DNA from: Protonemura montana
Taxonomy: Eukaryota; Arthropoda; Insecta; Plecoptera; Nemouridae
DNA: 64,000 bases
Direction of reading: 5' to 3'
NCBI GenBank assembly: GCA_947568835.1
Contig: OX387611.1
Location: forward strand, 5,708,001-5,772,000
Under the pieces are notes generated by a model, which did no database searches, was not told where the DNA came from, and worked only from the letters and a program-made list of their open reading frames with translations. Shown here piece by piece: positions 34,101 to 41,582 of the stretch. The position numbers and the translations under genes were made by a program. Each line of letters starts with the position of its first letter. Within the stretch, counting starts at the first letter, position 1.

Positions 34101-34865
34101 ATTAGTTGAAACCTACGTGAAATCTTATTTAAAATGCAAACGCTTGCGATGCGCGGGGTATTTTATTATTAATGAACACTATAACAGTGCTCTCCCAAAA
34201 ATCGATGCCCAAACGGGGACACGAACCACAATTTCCACCCGTCGCGGGTGTTGCTCTAACCATTTGAGCTAAATGGAGCTACTCGGTTTTTGAGAGGATT
34301 TTAGTGTATTTGATGAGAATGACGAATCTCCAAGGAGTAGAACCATGAGGCTGTGAATACTCACAGTCACTCTGATTCTAGTGACGCTATATCACGTCAC
34401 AACCATTCGATCTCCAGTAACTTTAATTTGACGTTGGATGCCTTTAAATTTTGTGACATTCGATTAAAATGTCAAACGCTTGCAATGCGTGGGGTATTTT
34501 ATTATTAATGAACACTATAACCCTCTCAAAAATCATTATAAATCATAATAATAATAATAATAATAATAATCAAACCATTTATTGATGTTGCATCGTAACT
34601 GTCAAACTTGTTTTGCTTCTCAGGCGCTTTTGTAGTCTGCTGGTTGCCCTTCTTCATCATGGCCCTGTTGATGCCTCTCTGCGGCGACGCCTGTCCCATC
34701 AACGACGTGATGGCGTCCTTCTTCCTCTGGCTCGGTTACTTCAACTCGACCTTGAACCCGATCATCTACACGATCTTCAGTCCCGAGTTCCGGCAGGCGT
34801 TCACCAGGATTCTGTGCGGGGCCAAACACATGCGCCACTTGCGGTTGAAAGGCAAACTACGGTGA
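9978..34865 (+). CDS. 5-HT1A: 5-HT1-type serotonin receptor (GPCR), 5'-incomplete, 7 exons
   Basis: Class A G-protein-coupled receptor for serotonin; family knowledge predicts Gi coupling at the neuronal plasma membrane. Seven exons join without a frame break: 9978-10111, 25428-25537, 30037-30229, 31782-32075, 32615-32845, 33360-33501 and 34624-34865, giving about 448 residues from late TM1 to the stop. Visible marks are LAVADL in TM2 (D2.50), SSDVLCC in TM3 (the amine-binding Asp), DRY split over exons 2 and 3, [10 protein letters not shown] in TM5, CWLPFF in TM6, NPIIY in TM7 and a C-terminal ILCG cysteine. The third intracellular loop is long (about 200 residues) and basic, as in 5-HT1 receptors. 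Position 5.42 is Ala where vertebrate 5-HT1A has Ser; this is inferred by alignment from memory. The exon(s) for the N-terminus and start of TM1 were not found and probably lie upstream. Octopamine or dopamine receptors are less likely given the TM3-i2 sequence. Whether it is 5-HT1A or 5-HT1B is uncertain. Confidence 0.93.
10325..10772 (+). repeat. 114-bp tandem repeat, four units
   Basis: The repeat starts of ggtagccatggagatgctga are exactly 114 bases apart (10354, 10468, 10582, 10696). Each unit contains cgcctgacagagcttctcaa. The last unit is the most diverged. It lies in receptor intron 1. Confidence 0.9.
11255..11466 (-). repeat. 5S-derived SINE, tail part only
   Basis: Starts with the conserved end (tgtggtgttgaacgacgcac) and runs to the cttccgaaggacg segment. 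It is then cut off where the 43-bp minisatellite element begins, so that element probably inserted into or recombined with this SINE. Confidence 0.75.
11470..12165 (+). mobile_element. Element B with 43-bp minisatellite core, about 13 units
   Basis: The core unit is gtgttcgactgggcatgtga ctctgtcccagtgcaac plus tttcac, rich in cacgtg palindromes. The left flank (tgtgcactgggagcgaattg) and right flank (gctcgctctcgggtcactcc) recur at other copies, so this is a dispersed element rather than a simple local satellite. The unit is not recognised as a named family. Confidence 0.85.
13282..13330 (+). repeat. Interstitial TTAGG-type repeats
   Basis: gttaggttaggttaggttag, a short break, then aggttaggttaggcc. 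This is the arthropod telomere unit, though short runs are common inside insect chromosomes and this one is not a telomere. Confidence 0.6.
13553..13612 (+). pseudogene. 5S rRNA 5' fragment
   Basis: Matches the first ~60 bases of arthropod 5S rRNA as recalled: caacggccataccatgttga, then aacaccggttctcgtccgat and caccgaagttaagcaacatc. It keeps the true 5S form tctcgtccgatc, whereas the SINE family has tctcgtgagatc, so it is a separate and younger derivative. The last half of 5S is absent. It could be the head of another 5S-derived retroposon. Confidence 0.75.
14925..15175 (+). mobile_element. Single-arm copy of the fold-back family, sense
   Basis: Contains ttttatgtggttcttttgtt, atgaaacgtcggcaatttta and the constant end gacatgagtctaaaaaccat. 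A second short end piece of the same family lies just upstream at 14780-14815. Confidence 0.7.
15982..16014. repeat. Perfect 15-bp hairpin with 3-base loop
   Basis: gccttagcggggttg / cat / caaccccgctaaggc. The arms are perfectly complementary and GC-rich in an AT-rich surrounding. No gene is adjacent. It is not followed by the CTRR end expected of a Helitron. Confidence 0.85.
16427..16655 (-). mobile_element. Fold-back element, - orientation, 9-bp duplication
   Basis: Starts with the constant end tgatggtttttagactcatg, followed by two inverted arms around tttcttacttgaagaagtag. It ends in agtttttcttaa. The direct repeat tttattctg is at 16427-16435 and 16647-16655. Confidence 0.75.
17600..17740 (+). 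repeat. Short MITE-like repeat, second copy
   Basis: aaaggtccgttaaatctaac, cagttcgttaacttgttatt and gaaacagccaatcagaacat match the copy at 6.6 kb in order. Confidence 0.45.
17815..17880. repeat. AT-only palindromic tract
   Basis: attatattttaatattttaa, then aattatattatattatgtaa and ttataatataatataattc. Low complexity, self-complementary. Confidence 0.7.
19042..19315 (-). mobile_element. Single-arm copy of the fold-back family
   Basis: Reads in reverse from tgatggtttttagactcatg through cccgacgtttcgttacatgt to gcatctagacaaaataatca. It is not folded back, so it shows the ordinary 3' part of the parent element. Confidence 0.7.
19765..20045 (-). repeat. Interspersed repeat family C
   Basis: Reverse copy: tcttgcagattactcgcatt and taaccggctcgtcaactcaa. 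Other copies are near 27690-28330 (split), 53990-54065 (partial, -), 60370-60620 and 63610-63920. All share tgcgagtaatctgc and gagcaaacgagc-type blocks in the same order. Class unknown. Confidence 0.65.
20829..21212 (-). repeat. 5S-derived SINE, diverged full-length-like copy
   Basis: Has the tail (gttgacaacgcgctgtttta), the middle (ccaccggcttaacgtctttt) and a damaged head (ttcggtgatcacaccaaaat). It is more diverged than other copies. Confidence 0.75.
21900..22012 (-). repeat. Fold-back family fragment
   Basis: Contains actatttgaactggtttttg, ttcccaacgtctcgtaactt and tagttactttattaagggtt-type sequence. It is diverged and lacks the constant end. Confidence 0.5.
22440..23705 (+). mobile_element. 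Element B, about 28 units of 43 bp
   Basis: The longest array. Variants (ggcatgtg or gacatgtg, tgccccag or tgtcccag, tcaac or gatcgac) alternate in higher-order blocks, as expected from unequal exchange. It ends with gctcgctctcgggtcactcc and cggtgcactttt, the conserved right flank. Confidence 0.88.
23800..24117 (+). repeat. 114-bp tandem repeat, three units (second locus)
   Basis: Same unit as at 10.3 kb, spaced 114 bases (23823, 23937, 24051). It begins about 100 bases after the end of a 43-bp minisatellite element. Confidence 0.9.
24121..24837. other. Unrecognised, short inverted segments
   Basis: gacagaagcgattgtcacgt and gacaatcgtgacaatcgctt near 24300-24375 are partly inverted and contain cacgtg. 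No gene seen. Confidence 0.4.
24838..25400 (+). repeat. 5S-derived SINE with three tandem head units
   Basis: + orientation. The 5S-like promoter head (gaaacaccggttctcgtgag, then atcaccgaagttaagcaaca) is followed by three ~107-bp units, then the body (acgttaagccggtggtcccc) and the ttaggttcatcattatcctc tail. It sits directly upstream of receptor exon 25428. Confidence 0.9.
25428..25537 (+). CDS. 5-HT1A: 5-HT1 receptor exon: extracellular loop 1 and TM3
   Basis: Bounded by tttgttttcag and gtgcgt. It encodes 36 residues from [15 protein letters not shown] through [15 protein letters not shown] to AVD, plus two bases of the DRY arginine. It supplies the disulphide Cys at the top of TM3 and the Asp that pairs with the serotonin amine. 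The upstream intron is 15.3 kb. A 5S-derived SINE lies directly upstream and reaches to within about 30 bases of the exon. Confidence 0.95.
26592..26696 (+). other. Possible terminal exon of a small Cys-rich secreted protein, or a relic
   Basis: Inside intron 2 of the receptor, after a possible acceptor (cctttgtctag), a 34-codon frame with a stop has six cysteines in a short span: [16 protein letters not shown] then [10 protein letters not shown]. An AATAAA follows at 26762. No start or signal peptide exon was found, and the family is not recognised. Chance is a real alternative for so short a frame, but the Cys density is unlike the surrounding DNA. Confidence 0.25.
27690..28330 (+). repeat. 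Interspersed repeat family C, split by fold-back element
   Basis: The left part has gctgagcaaacgaggccaga. The right part resumes after the insertion with ccagtttcaaattcgagcaa and aacactcaaaacgacggtga. Only the fold-back element at 27881-28155 interrupts it. Confidence 0.65.
27881..28155 (+). mobile_element. Fold-back element inserted into another repeat, 13-14 bp duplication
   Basis: Inverted arms with the signature gaaacgtcgggaaatt and right end gtctaaaaaccatca. The flanks tacttgaagtttaa (27881-27894 and 28142-28155) are identical. It splits a copy of an interspersed repeat (27690-27880 and 28156-28330), so the insertion boundaries are clear. Confidence 0.82.
28331..30036. other. Receptor intron 2, later part
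   Basis: A GC-richer block at 28380-28640 contains ccgtccgagcacgctcgagt and ccagagggggaagg, with no open frame of note. The rest is AT-rich with nothing recognised. Confidence 0.4.
30037..30229 (+). CDS. 5-HT1A: 5-HT1 receptor exon: DRY, TM4 and extracellular loop 2
   Basis: Bounded by gctctctcag and gtatgg. It completes the Arg of DRY and encodes 64 residues beginning [22 protein letters not shown]4 ([18 protein letters not shown]) follows, then loop 2, which contains the second disulphide Cys (QQRC), ending in AYQ at phase 0. GC content is clearly higher than in the flanking introns. Confidence 0.95.
30420..30862 (-). repeat. 5S-derived SINE, near full-length reference copy
   Basis: Complete order on the + strand, read backwards: tail tgatttgtggtgtttaacga, gatgatgag run, aacctaacctaacctagaag, body, a single head unit, and the 5S-like start ending cgccaaaccgttcggttaa. 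About 443 bp. It is a good consensus for the family. Confidence 0.92.
30901..31092 (-). repeat. 5S-derived SINE fragment
   Basis: Only the middle part of the element (cctagaagggaggaggggaa to ttgataagcaaagcgagtta); the head is missing. Confidence 0.8.
31455..31735 (+). mobile_element. Member of the same family, long antisense arm with short sense end
   Basis: Starts aaaaaactatttaaactgga and carries cgtttcgtaacatgtactag, then caagcttcctaaatgcatct and gggtcaataactcaaaaact. It ends in the sense orientation with caagtagacatgagtctaaa. It lies in receptor intron 3. Confidence 0.65.
31782..32075 (+). CDS. 5-HT1A: 5-HT1 receptor exon: TM5 and start of the third intracellular loop
   Basis: Bounded by ttaccttccag and gtgtgt; 98 codons, phase 0 at both ends. 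It encodes TM5 ([20 protein letters not shown]) and the G-protein-contacting helix [11 protein letters not shown] Lys/Arg-rich start of the third intracellular loop follows, ending in VPYDEEM. A mobile-element sequence starts about five bases after the donor. Confidence 0.92.
32080..32360 (+). repeat. tRNA-derived SINE in receptor intron 4
   Basis: Contains ttttattattagaaacactt, tattcacagcctcttggtcc, actccttggagatc, and a tRNA-like part ggttagagcaacacccac with gaggttcgagtccccgtttg. It matches inverted sequence at 34100-34440 in intron 6. It begins about five bases after the exon donor. Confidence 0.75.
32615..32845 (+). CDS. 5-HT1A: 5-HT1 receptor exon: middle of third intracellular loop
   Basis: Acceptor cctgcgcag, donor gttggt (weak), 77 codons in phase 0. 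The product starts [13 protein letters not shown] and ends DMSK. It is acidic, Ala/Ser-rich low-complexity loop sequence, so homology alone gives little support. The support is the open phase-0 frame, the high GC content and the correct joining to both neighbours. A donor eight bases further on (gtaatt) would put a stop at the junction and is rejected. It could be an alternative (cassette) exon. Confidence 0.75.
32855..32950 (+). repeat. tRNA-derived SINE end in receptor intron 5
   Basis: gcaagcgtttgcaatgcgcg, then gtattttattatt and cgtctcaaaaattaatgccc, the same family as in introns 4 and 6. It begins about ten bases after the donor of exon 32615-32845. Confidence 0.7.
32948..33333 (-). repeat. 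5S-derived SINE filling receptor intron 5
   Basis: Tail (gggtcatgtggcactggtct), body and 5S-like head (cagcgcagtgttgcttaact, then ggtgatctcacaaggaccga). It ends 26 bases before exon 33360 and makes up most of the 514-base intron. Confidence 0.88.
33360..33501 (+). CDS. 5-HT1A: 5-HT1 receptor exon: end of third intracellular loop, start of TM6
   Basis: Acceptor ttctttctctcag, donor gtaaca; 47 codons plus the first G of a Gly codon. It encodes [12 protein letters not shown], then the conserved segment [19 protein letters not shown] that leads into TM6 in arthropod 5-HT1 receptors. A 5S-derived SINE ends only about 27 bases before the exon. Confidence 0.93.
33708..33840 (-). repeat. Fold-back family 3' end fragment in receptor intron 6
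   Basis: Reverse copy from gtttttagactcatgtctac to cgacgtttcgttacatgtac. It stops abruptly before the parent's inner part. Confidence 0.65.
34100..34570 (-). repeat. tRNA-derived SINE copies in receptor intron 6, with (AAT)n
   Basis: A reverse tRNA-like part (ggggacacgaaccacaattt, gttgctctaaccatttgagc), the cctcatggttctactccttg-type body, then a second end fragment (aaacgcttgcaatgcgtggg) that runs into an (AAT)n microsatellite at 34545-34570. It ends about 54 bases before the last exon. Confidence 0.78.
34624..34865 (+). CDS. 5-HT1A: 5-HT1 receptor last exon: TM6, TM7, C-terminus
   Basis: The acceptor is tttgcttctcag. It completes Gly and encodes [19 protein letters not shown] (TM6), [20 protein letters not shown] (TM7 with NPxxY), helix 8 [14 protein letters not shown] and a short basic tail ending KGKLR before TGA at 34863-34865. 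The tail length is normal for 5-HT1 receptors. No polyadenylation site could be assigned with confidence downstream. Confidence 0.96.
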
Positions 34866-37067
34866 AGAGCTTGTACATTGTTTGGAAAGATGGCGCTGAT
34901 ATCTAATAGATTCATTTACAATTTCTTGGCTCTAATTTAAATGTAAGAGAAGCAGATGAGAATTAACATACAATTTCCTTTTATAAAAAAACATTGCAAT
35001 GCTAATTTAAAAAACATTTCATTTAAAGAACCAGGTATTTATTTGTGATTCACATATTTTTTCGATTATTTTGATATTGGCAAGTATATTTTTATCAACA
35101 CGTATTGCTGGTGTGTTTTTCTGGAATATAACGGTTCAGGTTTTGAGTCCACAGAAAAGATTTCAAGCTTTTTCACTATGGTAACGACCACTGAAATTTT
35201 GAAATTTTTTTAATTTGAAACTCAATAATTGATCTTAAAATTTTCTTTGTGGGTCTGGCCTCTGACCAGAACATGACCTTTTTTGTGGTTCATGAGTGGA
35301 AAGAAATATTTAAAATGAATTCTTATTTAAACAGAACTGTTCATTCAAGCTGTTTGCCATAATAGTGGCTATTTGATTTAAAATTTTCTTTGATACAGTT
35401 CAGCAGGTCTTTCGCTTTTGAAGATTTTTGGGAAAAAGCAGACTTTAACAGTTTTAAAAAAGCTTTTGGCAACTGATTTAATATTTTGATATATTTTGAG
35501 CAAAGCACGCCAGTGTTGTTATCTCCTTTGATATGGCTGCCAAATCTGACATTTTTTTACGAACATTTTTTCAATGGATCCACGATCAGTTGCGTTATGT
35601 CAAACAAATGCAAAATTAAGCAAAACTTGATCGATATTTAAACCAAAGTTTTTGCGGTTTAATCTGAGTAGGTTCAACAAATGATTGTTGAATTGTTAAT
35701 TTTTAACTTTAATTTCGATTTACAACGAATCTTGATGCGCGCGCCATCTCTCCGAGGAAGAGTACATTTCACAGACGACTTACGAATTTACGAAAACGCT
35801 TCCCGAGTTTCGGCAACGCACAACCAGTTGAGAAATCCATGCGGCTTCGATGCAAAATATTCTTTGCTGATAAACTTTTATCAAAAACTATAACATCTTG
35901 ATTGTAATATTATTCGTCTATATATGAAGATGTATTTAGCTTAACTTATTCCTAATGGGCGTTGTATTATTATTTTTTTTTCATTCACTTTCAAGCATGT
36001 GTTTTTATGTTCAATTAAAACATATAATAATTAATTAAAATGTTTATAAGCCACGTTGATTATTTCATTAATCACTGGATTCTTCGGGCGAAACGGGCAC
36101 AATAATCTAAAAGAGATGTTCAGCTGTCTTGTCTCTTGCGTTGATTTCTTAACTCTGGTGTTGAAAGGCAGTGATCCACGAATCAGGGTTAAGCTTTCAA
36201 ATGAATAAGCCAATCACAGATGGCGTTTTCAGCTACTCTAAAGTTGTTACCGTTGTTACCATGGCGATGGCGACATAACCCTCAAATGTAAACGGGTCAA
36301 GCTTAACACTATTTTGTGGATCAGATTTCTGAGAAATATAATATTTACAAGTTAAGAACGGTTCTCATGTGAAGCATTTTATTACATATATTTTTGTTTT
36401 TCTTGGCAACGAACAACAAATGCTTTGCAATAATTCAGTGAGTATGTATTTTATAAGTGGTTCAAGGCGACAGGTGGCGTGACACACAAAATATGAAAAG
36501 TGTTATATTCGTCCAAAATAAAATTGTATGTAGTGCACTTTTTAAAACTGACACTAAATTTGAAGAAGAAAAACAGATAGTGCGACGGGGAAATCATCGA
36601 GAAAATTACCTTTACGAAGGCTCTTGCGGCGTACTTTGGCGTAATTAAGAGGTAATTTCAAATAGAAAAAGTGGCCAAACATGAAAATTCATATCATGAT
36701 GAAACACTAACTTTAATGTTACCACCAGATAATGCTAGTTTTAAAAGTGGCTTCGCATTCAATAAGTGGGTTGTAAATAATAATAAAATATAAATAACTG
36801 CTTATTGAGTTGCTAATTAATGGCCAGTTAATCATATGTCTAGATTTAGCTACAATTATGTTCTGTAATAGCCTAGGTGTTGATGTAAATATTGTCTGAA
36901 TGAATGATATTCGTGTGAACCCATATTGTGGATGTTACTTGACAGAGTCTTAGAGTAATGTGTAAGCTGTTAAAGAGTTTACAGATATAATAAAAAACTA
37001 TAATATAACTATCATTATATTTGAAAGCTGTTGGTGTCATGTATTGCATATATTGTGTTATGTTAAA
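34866..37067. other. 3' flank of receptor gene
   Basis: Probably begins with the 3' UTR. No single polyadenylation signal stands out. No coding sequence recognised. Confidence 0.5.

Positions 37068-37097
<30 letters not shown>
37068..37097. repeat. (AT)n microsatellite
   Basis: Alternating at over about 28 bases. Confidence 0.9.
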
Positions 37098-37100
<3 letters not shown>

Positions 37101-37360
37101 TGTAATGAAAAAATATTATTAATCATTGACTGAAAAAAAAAATATTTGTAATTATTACTATTATTCATTTATTTTCTCTCTTAGTTTGATCTTGTTTGCC
37201 GTATCAGTATCAGTAAATCGTGCTGAATAAATTGTAGCTCGTTTTTTAAAGTCAGTGTCAGGCTTGAACCTGGACGGTGGAACTTGGTGACATCTTGCCG
37301 CTCTATGTTCGTTAGTTCTATGTCATGTTCTGTGGTTAGTTGAATTAATCTGAGACGAGT

Positions 37361-37750
37361 ACCGAACGGTTTGGCGTGTTGGAAACACCAGTTCTCGTGA
37401 GATCACCGAAGCTAAGTAACACTGCGCTGAGACAGATATTGGATTGGTGACCAGTTCTGTTCTGGATAAAAGTTAGTACAGCAACTTTATTCGCCTTGCT
37501 TATCAACCTCTCGACAGTATGGATTTGTGGAGAAATCCTGTTGTTCACGTTGTACCGTCCTTAGGAAGGGATGCTAAGCCAGTGGTACCCTGGGTGCTTT
37601 TCAACAGAAGCAAGCTAGGCGCCGGCACCGGGTTTCCCCTCCTTCCTTCTAAGCTAGGCTAGGTGCATCACCATCCACTCATTCACCGACGCCATGTTCC
37701 AAATGTCCCATTGTCAAAAAACTGCGTCGTTAAACACCACAAATCAATCA
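37361..37750 (+). repeat. 5S-derived SINE, full-length + copy
   Basis: Begins accgaacggtttggcgtgtt with a complete 5S-like head and ends in cgtcgttaaacaccacaaat followed by caatca. It gives both ends of the family. Confidence 0.92.
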
Positions 37751-38058
37751 TTTTAGATAAGTAATATTTAGTTGTTACAAGACGCAGCCCGCAGAGCAAA
37801 CTCGGCTCCTCCACCAACAATGGTGCTGAAAAAGAACAACTAATCGATTACAACCCATTTATTTTCCATCTTTCAAAAGGCCTTATAAATAAAATAAACA
37901 TACTTGAATAAATATTTTGTTTCTCAAGCTCACCTACAAATTTGTTCTTAAAAATAAATAAAAGAAGGCTCATTTGTTTCATTCTCTTTGAAACAAAATT
38001 AATAATGTCACGTGGGCGGGAATCAAAAGTGGACCCTACAGCAACCAGATCCACTCGT

Positions 38059-38131
38059 CTGTCGATCGTTGCTCTGTGGTAAACGTGCTCACTTCGTGTT
38101 GTATAGGTAAGGCTTTCGACTCCCAGTCAAG
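38059..38131 (+). repeat. tRNA-like sequence 1
   Basis: A-box-like tgctctgtggt and B-box-like ggctttcgactcccagtc at tRNA spacing. First of the cluster. Confidence 0.5.
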
Positions 38132-38311
38132 TTCATATTTTGACAGCTCTCAGCTCAAGTCTCTCTGGTATCTAATCATCACATAAAAAAAGCGATAAAT
38201 ATATGCCTATACAATTTGCATTTACACGAAGCATATCTCAGCAATGTCCAATCACGCAATGACGTTTAAACTTTGAACGCACTCCCAATGATTAAAAAAA
38301 AAAAATTAGTC

Positions 38312-38384
38312 CCAAGCGGGAATCGAACGCGAGTCCTGCTACATATCTGTTGGATGGCATAACCACTCGGCCACGAGAGCGACT
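38312..38384 (-). repeat. tRNA-like sequence 2
   Basis: Reverse strand: gtggccgagtggttatgcc (A box) and gcgttcgattcccgc (B box), separated as in a tRNA. It would need a longer variable region to fold as a true tRNA. Confidence 0.6.
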
Positions 38385-39160
38385 GCCTGGCCGTAGAGGT
38401 TTATAATTAATAGTAATTACAGATGAACTACCTGCAACAGGTATACTATACGGGTTACCGACCGATGGCCGTGATTTATCGACATTTAATTGATCAAGTA
38501 CATTTGATATCCAACAGACTTCGTTTGCGATCTCGATGTGCTTTAACTCGACTGCTGGTTCGGTGATACTTGTTTGGTATGGTTGACCAGGGGACCTGTC
38601 ATCGAGCAACAGGGTTCGACTGGCGTTCCTCCAGTCGGGTCCTAAGGCTTGCATTTTCGCGTCAGATCGTGGCAACTGGTGAAAGCCCAGTCTTTTTTGG
38701 AGTGGCTGAGTTCCCCAGCAATGCTTGGTGTTGGGGTCCGGTCCGGTATTTACACTTTGTGTAGAAGCGAAACCTTCTCTCTCTAGCTACCCGTGTTGTA
38801 CCCGTTGGAAGGTGGTTGTATTCTCTTCAGTAATCTTCTTGCATGTAATTTCTTGTTCTTGTTTCACTCTTGCATATCTGTTTACTTGTTTTCGTTGTAT
38901 ATTCATTTTGTTTCCACTCTTTGACAATCATATCTGTGCTGATTTCATAGTTGGATTCTTACGTTAGTAATTTTTATGTTATAACTTGTCAATATAAGTT
39001 GATATAAGCAGCTTGTGATTAGCTGCTTGTTTACTACACATCAACCTAAATTTTACTTTTTTGCAGCTCATTTAAAAACTCTGGTAACGAAAAATTTCAG
39101 AACCTTTCAATTTTTGGTCGTACACTTTAAGTTCAAGTAAAACAAAATGAAATGCACAGA

Positions 39161-39232
39161 GCTGGTATCGAACTTCGACCTAGCTGCTCACTTATCAAGC
39201 AACGTGACCACTCGTCCACGACAGTGGCCACA
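39161..39232 (-). repeat. tRNA-like sequence 3
   Basis: Reverse strand: gtggacgagtggtcacgtt and gaagttcgataccagc. Different body from the other members. Confidence 0.55.
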
Positions 39233-39351
39233 AATCAGTGCAGATTTTTAATAAACATAAATTGCTGCAAAACAACGATATGTAAAGAGATTGAAGCAAC
39301 ATAGAATCGTTGATATTTTAGTTGCATTATTTCAATATCCTCTCATCTGTC

Positions 39352-40440
39352 CGGCGTGGCTCTTTGGTTAGCGTGCTTGCTTCGTGTCGTGGAGGTCAGG
39401 CGTTCGATTCCCGGCCGAGCAGCTTTTTGGCAGTTCTGAGCTCAAGTCGCTCTAGTATCTAATAATCAAACTCGATGAAGCTGGATAAAATATCAAAAAT
39501 TTTACAAGTCCAGAGAGTAGTTCAATATTCTGCCAACAGGTGGCAGTTTAACACTCACAACTGTTCCTTTATACTTGATGCTAGACTTAGGAGCCGCTCA
39601 CGGGGTTAGGTGGGGTCTGGGGTCGTGGGATCGTCCCGCAAAATTGGCGGGTGCGACTGGCGCGGAGCGCCAGGAGCGCCCGGCAATTTTGCTACTGTCT
39701 TAAACATACGCCCAAAAAAAAAAAAACGAGAACTTACGTCGAGGCATCGTGATTCGAACCGAGTATCTCATAAAATCTTTGACCAAGTGAACGTGGAAGT
39801 CGATGCCTTTAACCGCACGACCACGAGGCTGTCATCATTTTTTAGCATTTTTTAAATGTATAAGTTCCCTTACTCCAGCTCCCACGGGTGGATGTTACAT
39901 TCCAACAGTCAAAAGATTCCTCCGTCGAGTGGGTTCGATCCACGTAGCGTATCTTTTTGACGTTACCGAAGCAGCGATCATACCAATGTGCCACGCAGTC
40001 GACCATGCTATGAGGTGAAAAATGAATCTATTTGAATTTCATGTTTGAATATTCACTTACTGGATAAGTACATGGTAAGTTCATGTTAGCAGTCGCAACA
40101 TTTATCTTTTAAAATTATTAAAATATCAAAGACAATCATTATTCGTCTTCGCAAGCAAGAGCTGGACCCGGCTACCACACCAAGCAGTGCAGAGGTACCA
40201 GATAACCACGCCTAGCAGTGCAGAAGCACCCGACAACTCCACAATACGGGATTTCACCATTTTCAACTGACTAACGTGAATGCAAGCTTTCTAGGCTGAC
40301 AAGGTGAACGCCAGTTAAAGCCCGTTGCTTGTTCACAGTGCCCATATTTACTCTTATCTATAAAGTTTCACCGAACACGCAATCGTGTTAAGACGCATCG
40401 TGACCCCCAGCGCAATCTGTTGGGTATCAAATGTACTACG
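39352..40440 (+). repeat. Composite ~1.1 kb tRNA-like module, copy 1
   Basis: Order on the + strand: + tRNA-like (39352-39422, ggctctttggttagcgtgct, gcgttcgattcccggcc), a nested GC-rich hairpin (about 39652-39706), an A-run, - tRNA-like (39743-39832, gtgattcgaaccgag), - tRNA-like (39919-39999, gtgggttcgatccac), then a ~400-base body ending acccccagcgcaatctgttg. The same order recurs at 41583-42645. Confidence 0.8.
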
Positions 40441-40633
40441 ATATTTTCCGAGTTTTAAATATATTGAACTTCTCACAGTAAATAACCAAAATAAAATATT
40501 CATATCCAACATAATATCCTTTAATAACATAATACATATCCAACATTATATCCAATATGTCCATCATAATATCCAACAGATTGCGCTGGGGGTCACGGTG
40601 CGACTTAACACGACTGCGTGTTCGGTGAAACAT
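40367..40633. repeat. ~60-bp inverted repeat
   Basis: The block at 40367-40431 (gtttcaccgaacacgcaatc to cagcgcaatctgttggg) recurs inverted at 40572-40633 with a few mismatches. It flanks an AT-rich loop that has its own atatccaac repeats. Confidence 0.8.
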
Positions 40634-40873
40634 TTACAAATAAGAGAACCAGGAGGCCCTGTGATCAAGCATCGGAGTTCGACTTGCGTCCCTCCTGCAG
40701 GGCTTCAATACTTGCATCATGTTGATAAATGGTGAAAGTCCTTACTCGTGGTGTGTTTGAGCAACACTGCGCAAGGACAAGTCCTTCGGTGCTTTAAGTG
40801 GAATTTTCTATTTGCTTGATGCCATTCAGATGTTTAACCATAGTACTTAATACGAAGAAAAAAAAGGAACTTC

Positions 40874-40944
40874 ATCGGGAATCGAACGCGGGTCTTCACA
40901 CACCGCATTCGTATACCTTAACCGCTCAGCCACGAGAGCAGATG
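40874..40944 (-). repeat. tRNA-like sequence in cluster
   Basis: Reverse strand: gtggctgagcggttaaggta and cgcgttcgattcccgat. Among the best-preserved A and B boxes in the cluster. Confidence 0.6.
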
Positions 40945-41126
40945 AACCTTTCCAATAAATAAGGAAACATTAATTGCTAAACTAGGAAGGAGTGAAGCAA
41001 GTTGGTAATAAGGAAAGAACTTGGTTGATTGGTAAATTGCTGCAAAACAACGATGTGTAAAGATATAGGAACTACATCGAATCGTTGACATTTTAGTTGC
41101 TTTGTTTCATACTCCTATCAGTTGTC

Positions 41127-41450
41127 CAGCGTGGGTCAGTGGTTAGCGTGCTTGCTTCGCGACGTGAGGGTGATGCGTTCGTATTCCGGCCGAACAGCTT
41201 TTTGGCAGCTCTGAGTTCGAGTTGCTCTGGGATCTGATAATCAAACTCGACGCAGCTGGAAAAAATATCGAAAATGTTGCAAGTCCAGAGTGTAGTTCAA
41301 TTTTATGCCAATAGGTGGCAGTTTAGCACTCACATCTATTCCTATATACTTGATGCTAGACTTAGGAGCTGCACACGGGATAAGGTGGGGTGTGGGGTCG
41401 TGGTGTCGTCCCGCAAGATTGGCGGATGCGACTGCGTTTGCCGGTTGAAC
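41127..41450 (+). repeat. Partial copy of the composite module
   Basis: + tRNA-like (gtgggtcagtggttagcgtg, tgcgttcgtattccggcc), then the atgccaataggtggcagttt segment and the region before the nested hairpin, which is lost (cccgcaagattggcggatgc only). Confidence 0.7.
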
Positions 41451-41582
41451 GATGTCCCTCAGTAAATTTTGCTGGATAAATTGTTGTTCGTTTCTAAAAT
41501 CAGTGTCAGGCGTGAACCTGGATGGTAAACTTGACTTGAATCGTTGACATTTTAGTTGCTTTTTTTCATGGCCCTCTTATCT

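Noticed and set aside
38312-38384. Functional tRNA gene
   Set aside because: A and B boxes are present, but acceptor-stem pairing is not convincing and similar units recur in a repeat cluster. Called tRNA-like only.
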